From: Streptomyces sp. NBC_00335
GTDB lineage: Bacteria > Actinomycetota > Actinomycetes > Streptomycetales > Streptomycetaceae
Length of the DNA: 64,000 nt
Direction: 5' to 3'
Assembly (NCBI RefSeq): GCF_036127095.1
Contig: NZ_CP108006.1
Coordinates: 5,137,501-5,201,500 of the forward strand
Within the stretch, counting starts at the first letter, position 1. The number at the start of each line of letters is the position of its first letter. A program made the translations under genes and the position numbers. Positions 61,305 to 64,000 of this stretch are shown piece after piece. A model generated the notes under the pieces. The model was given only the letters and a program-made list of their open reading frames with translations. It was not told the origin of the DNA and did not search any database.

Positions 61305-62554
61305 ACGATCGCCGCGTACAGGTCGTTCTTCTCCAGGTCCCGGATCCGCTGGTAGTCGTCGTGAACCTGGCCGGCATCAGGGTGGGCCAGGTAGACCGAC
61401 CCGAAGGAGCTGACCAAGTCACGCGTCTTGCGGACGGGCCCGACCGCACCCTTGAGGCGCATGGAGTGGAAGGACGGAAGTTCCCGGACCTCGCGGAGGT
61501 CCAGGTCGGCCTTCAGCACACCATCGCGCGGGCAGTGCAGCGCCACCTGTGCCAGCGTCGCCCGGTGGGGGAGGGGCTGCTCGGTGGCGGCCAGGAAGTG
61601 GTCGGGGGCGGTGTACGCGGCCGCTGTCATCAGCGCAAGGTTCGAGCCGTAGACCGGGAGGGTGATGCCCGGGGCGATGCCGCCGTGCAGCCGAGCGCCG
61701 AGTTCGATGAGCACGGGGCCGGACTCGGTGAGCATCACCTCGGTGTGGGTGGGGCCCCAGCTGATGCCGAAGGCGTCCAGCACCGTGGTCACGTAGTCGG
61801 TGAGTACCGGCCACACCGGACTGTCAGGCGCGATGAGAGCGCTCAGATCGTAGATCCGGGAGCCGTCGACCACGCTCTTGTCGGCCCGCCACACCTCGAT
61901 GACGCGATGGTGACCGCTCACGGAGACCACGTCCACCATGTACTCCTCGCCCACTAGCATCTCCTGGGCAAGGAAGGCCTCGTTGGAGTTGCCCCACATG
62001 TCGGTGGTGCCGAGCCTGCGGGCGAAGTAGGCATCGCTCTCGGCAGCCGAGTGCACCAACTCGACACCGTTCGTCGCCGCGCTCTGCAGCGGCTTCAGCA
62101 CGATCGGGTAGCCCTCGCCCGCGGCAGCGAAGACGCGTGCCTCCGCGGCCGTGGTGACCTGCGCCGAGCGAGCGTGCCGGATTCCGGCGTTGCGCACCAC
62201 TTCGACCATCGCTGCCTTCTCGCGCTTGGCCGCAGTCAGCTCGATGCCATTTCCCGTAGGTACACCAAGGAGGTGGGCCAGGTGGTCGGCCACGTAGACG
62301 CCGCTTTCCAGGCCGGACACCACGTGTGCGACGTGGTAGGAATCGAGGCGGGCCGTCACGCCTTCGTAGTCACCGTGGAAGTCGATGACTTCGATCACCC
62401 CTGCCGCCCGTTCGGGGTGCGCCCACGGGGCATATTCCTCAACGCGGTTGCGCACATGCACCGTCGGGAGGCCGTAGGCGTGGAATGCTGCGGGCAACAA
62501 CGCTCCGCTGCTGTAGGCATCGACAATCACACAGACGGTTTCTTTGTTCTTCAT
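61301..62554 (-). CDS. ATP-grasp amino-acid ligase-like enzyme
   Basis: A 417-residue protein with a full ATP-grasp fold of the L-amino-acid ligase/PurK-like group. The N-terminal part is VCVIVDAYSSGALLPAAFHAYG. The ATP lysine region is YPIVLKPLQSAATNGV; the hinge is FLAQEMLVGEEYMVDVVS; the metal site is GPVLIELGARLHGG. It should activate a carboxylate as acyl-phosphate and join it to an amine. ATG 62554 has AGGA upstream. It lies 77 bases after the aminotransferase-like gene and overlaps the exporter start. Confidence 0.88.
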   Translation of the reverse strand: MKNKETVCVIVDAYSSGALLPAAFHAYGLPTVHVRNRVEEYAPWAHPERAAGVIEVIDFHGDYEGVTARLDSYHVAHVVSGLESGVYVADHLAHLLGVPTGNGIELTAAKREKAAMVEVVRNAGIRHARSAQVTTAAEARVFAAAGEGYPIVLKPLQSAATNGVELVHSAAESDAYFARRLGTTDMWGNSNEAFLAQEMLVGEEYMVDVVSVSGHHRVIEVWRADKSVVDGSRIYDLSALIAPDSPVWPVLTDYVTTVLDAFGISWGPTHTEVMLTESGPVLIELGARLHGGIAPGITLPVYGSNLALMTAAAYTAPDHFLAATEQPLPHRATLAQVALHCPRDGVLKADLDLREVRELPSFHSMRLKGAVGPVRKTRDLVSSFGSVYLAHPDAGQVHDDYQRIRDLEKNDLYAAIV

Positions 62555-62631
62555 GGGCTTCCTCCCGAGGTGGTGTGCGCCCGCCGGCCGGGCGGACATC
62601 GAGGCCGTACGAAACCGGCCCGCGACGCGTT

Positions 62632-63978
62632 CTAGGCGAGTCGCGGACTGACGGCCGAGACGGCCTGCATGGCGCTCTCCAGGGCAGTCAGGAAGGACTC
62701 GTCGGTCTCTGTTGTCTGCGGCAGCGACAGGGTGACGAAGCCGCTCTTGCCGATGTAGATGCCGCGTTCCAGCAACTCGTGGAACAGGAGCTCCACCGGC
62801 CGCCGGTCCGTGCCGGCCAGGTCCGAGGCGCGGTCGACGGACACGTCGGTGGGGTGGATCCCCATGAGGGACCCCCAGCCGGTGGCCTGGAATCCGTGGC
62901 ACCGCAGCAGGGTGTCGGCACGCTTCCGCAGCTCTTCGCCACGCTCGAACAGCCCGTCGAGGGCCGCCCGCGTCAGTACGGTGCCCAGCATGGCCGAACT
63001 GGCCGCCATGGAGAACCGGTTGTTGTTGAAGGTGCCCGAGTGGTCGTAGGACCGCTCCCCGCCCCGCGCGATCTGAAGCATCAGCTTCTCCGCACCACCG
63101 ACCACGCCGAATCCGAACCCGCCGCCGATGTACTTGCCCAGAGTCGTCAGGTCGGGGCGGACACCGAGCAGCGACTGGGCCCCGCCGTACGACATGCGGG
63201 AGGTCTGAACCTCGTCGAAGACGAGCACGGACCCGTTCTCGTCACAGAGCGCCCTGAGCCCCTTCAGGAAATCCGGAGCTGCCTGGATGCGCCCCCCGGA
63301 ACCCAGCATCGGCTCCACCAGCACGCACCCGATCTGCTCGGGCCACTGACGGAATGCCTCGCGCACGGACTCGAGGTCGTTGTAGTCGCAGATGACGGAG
63401 TCGAAGGGAACGTTCAGGGACGGGCGCCCACGGCTGAAGCTGAGGAAGCCACCGTGGTATCCGCCGTCGAACACCAGGAGCTTGTTCCGCCCGGTCGACT
63501 TCAGGGCGAGTGAGATCGCCGCCAGATTGGCCTCGGTGCCCGAGCTGGTGAACCGGACGAGGTCCATCGATTCGAAGCGCTCGCACAGGAGCCGCGCGAC
63601 TTCGGCCTCTTCCGCTGCGACCGCCCCGAACGACCAGCCGTTCTCCAGGACCGATGCGACAGCTTCTCGTACCGCTTCGGGATTGTGCCCTGCGAGGCCG
63701 ACGCTGTAATCGCCCAGGTAGTCGAGGTACACCTGGCCGTCGATATCCGTGAGATGACAGCCGGCCGCGGAGGCGACGGTGAAAGGGAAAGGATCGAAGT
63801 CCAACACGGACCGCGTTGTGCCCGAAGGGAGGAACATTCTGGCGTGTGCATGCTGCTTCTCGCTGAGCGGACGCTTCACGGCGTACCGCTGGTAGGAGCT
63901 TTCCAGCGCATTATTGATCATGGCACTCTTCATCATCGTCTCGGGTCCACGAGAACCCGACAAGCCTGTTTTTGACAT
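62632..63978 (-). CDS. GSAM-like class III PLP enzyme (aminotransferase or aminomutase)
   Basis: A 448-residue PLP enzyme similar to glutamate-1-semialdehyde 2,1-aminomutase. The PLP lysine is Lys282 in TLGKYIGGGFGFG; cofactor blocks are FTSSGTEANLAAISLA and VLVFDEVQTSR, and FDGGYHGGFLSF is present. The heme-pathway hemL normally sits with other heme genes, which are absent here, so a role in making an unusual amino acid is likely. The start is unsure: ATG 63978 is at the edge of the visible region; ATG 63936 and 63921 are in frame. It is the first gene seen of the cluster, and 63979-64000 holds nothing recognisable. Confidence 0.88.
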   Translation of the reverse strand: MSKTGLSGSRGPETMMKSAMINNALESSYQRYAVKRPLSEKQHAHARMFLPSGTTRSVLDFDPFPFTVASAAGCHLTDIDGQVYLDYLGDYSVGLAGHNPEAVREAVASVLENGWSFGAVAAEEAEVARLLCERFESMDLVRFTSSGTEANLAAISLALKSTGRNKLLVFDGGYHGGFLSFSRGRPSLNVPFDSVICDYNDLESVREAFRQWPEQIGCVLVEPMLGSGGRIQAAPDFLKGLRALCDENGSVLVFDEVQTSRMSYGGAQSLLGVRPDLTTLGKYIGGGFGFGVVGGAEKLMLQIARGGERSYDHSGTFNNNRFSMAASSAMLGTVLTRAALDGLFERGEELRKRADTLLRCHGFQATGWGSLMGIHPTDVSVDRASDLAGTDRRPVELLFHELLERGIYIGKSGFVTLSLPQTTETDESFLTALESAMQAVSAVSPRLA

Positions 63979-64000
63979 GTGAATTGCGGTAGACGCGCTA

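Noticed and set aside
63707..63709. TTA codon in the GSAM-like gene
   Set aside because: The triplet is out of frame; the codons there read Tyr and Ser.
62632..63978. hemL of the heme pathway
   Set aside because: Motifs fit the GSAM family, but no hem genes are nearby and it is linked to ATP-grasp ligases, so a biosynthetic-cluster role is preferred.

Overview
The window comes from a Streptomyces chromosome or a very close relative. The DNA is very GC-rich with GC-biased third codon positions and many GTG starts. It carries Streptomyces hallmarks: a tRNA-Leu(UAA) of bldA type, two adjacent secreted resuscitation-promoting factors, one of them behind a c-di-AMP (ydaO-type) riboswitch, the core order eno - divIC - DUF501 - ppx - [MerR/beta-clamp] - ndh - cfa, mfd next to a MacB-like ABC transporter, and YfhO, MazG and SurA-like genes.

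Layout. 1-1449: 3' end of a NarL-type sensor kinase, then two tandem paralogous genes of unknown function. 1482-6457: an intracellular toxin-immunity neighbourhood (YwqJ-like deaminase/SUKH-3 operon; WHH nuclease-SUKH fusion; a large fusion of a deaminase-like domain and SUKH-4 with a Gly/Pro linker). 6627-8915: a coiled-coil DivIVA-like protein, a repeat-rich convergent gap with a long perfect inverted repeat, and a membrane protein with a TTA codon. 8990-18055: DHA2 exporter, MacB-like ABC pair, mfd. 18164-20035: small antitoxin-family protein and two lipoproteins. 20178-24684: orphan HTH/N6-methylase-like gene, then a membrane protein overlapping a Ser/Thr kinase. 24698-28971: YfhO, SurA-like lipoprotein, MazG. 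28972-30565: a TnpB insertion. 30590-33230: flavohaemoglobin divergent from a P450. 33335-35610: two rpf genes. 35993-44110: central-metabolism and cell-division core. 44203-47590: a second MacB-like ABC pair. 48150-48231: bldA-type tRNA. 48423-56082: BI-1 protein, small hypotheticals, thiolase, SGNH hydrolase, cystathionine beta-synthase, a small membrane protein. 56092-57354: MFS protein. 57474-63978: a five-gene, one-direction, lower-GC cluster with two ATP-grasp ligases, a GSAM-like PLP enzyme, an MFS exporter and an M20 peptidase, which looks like an uncharacterised amino-acid or peptide natural-product cluster that may continue past the right edge.

How the parts connect. The rpf-eno-divIC-ppx-ndh block joins spore resuscitation, glycolysis, septation, polyphosphate and respiration. 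Regulatory sites readable here are the rpfA riboswitch with its promoter, Rex-like (NADH-sensing) sites before ndh, and bldA/TTA coupling to at least one gene in the same window. The two most interesting accessory regions are the toxin-immunity fusions at the left and the ATP-grasp cluster at the right edge. Functional statements rest on motif recognition by eye; no database search was run.
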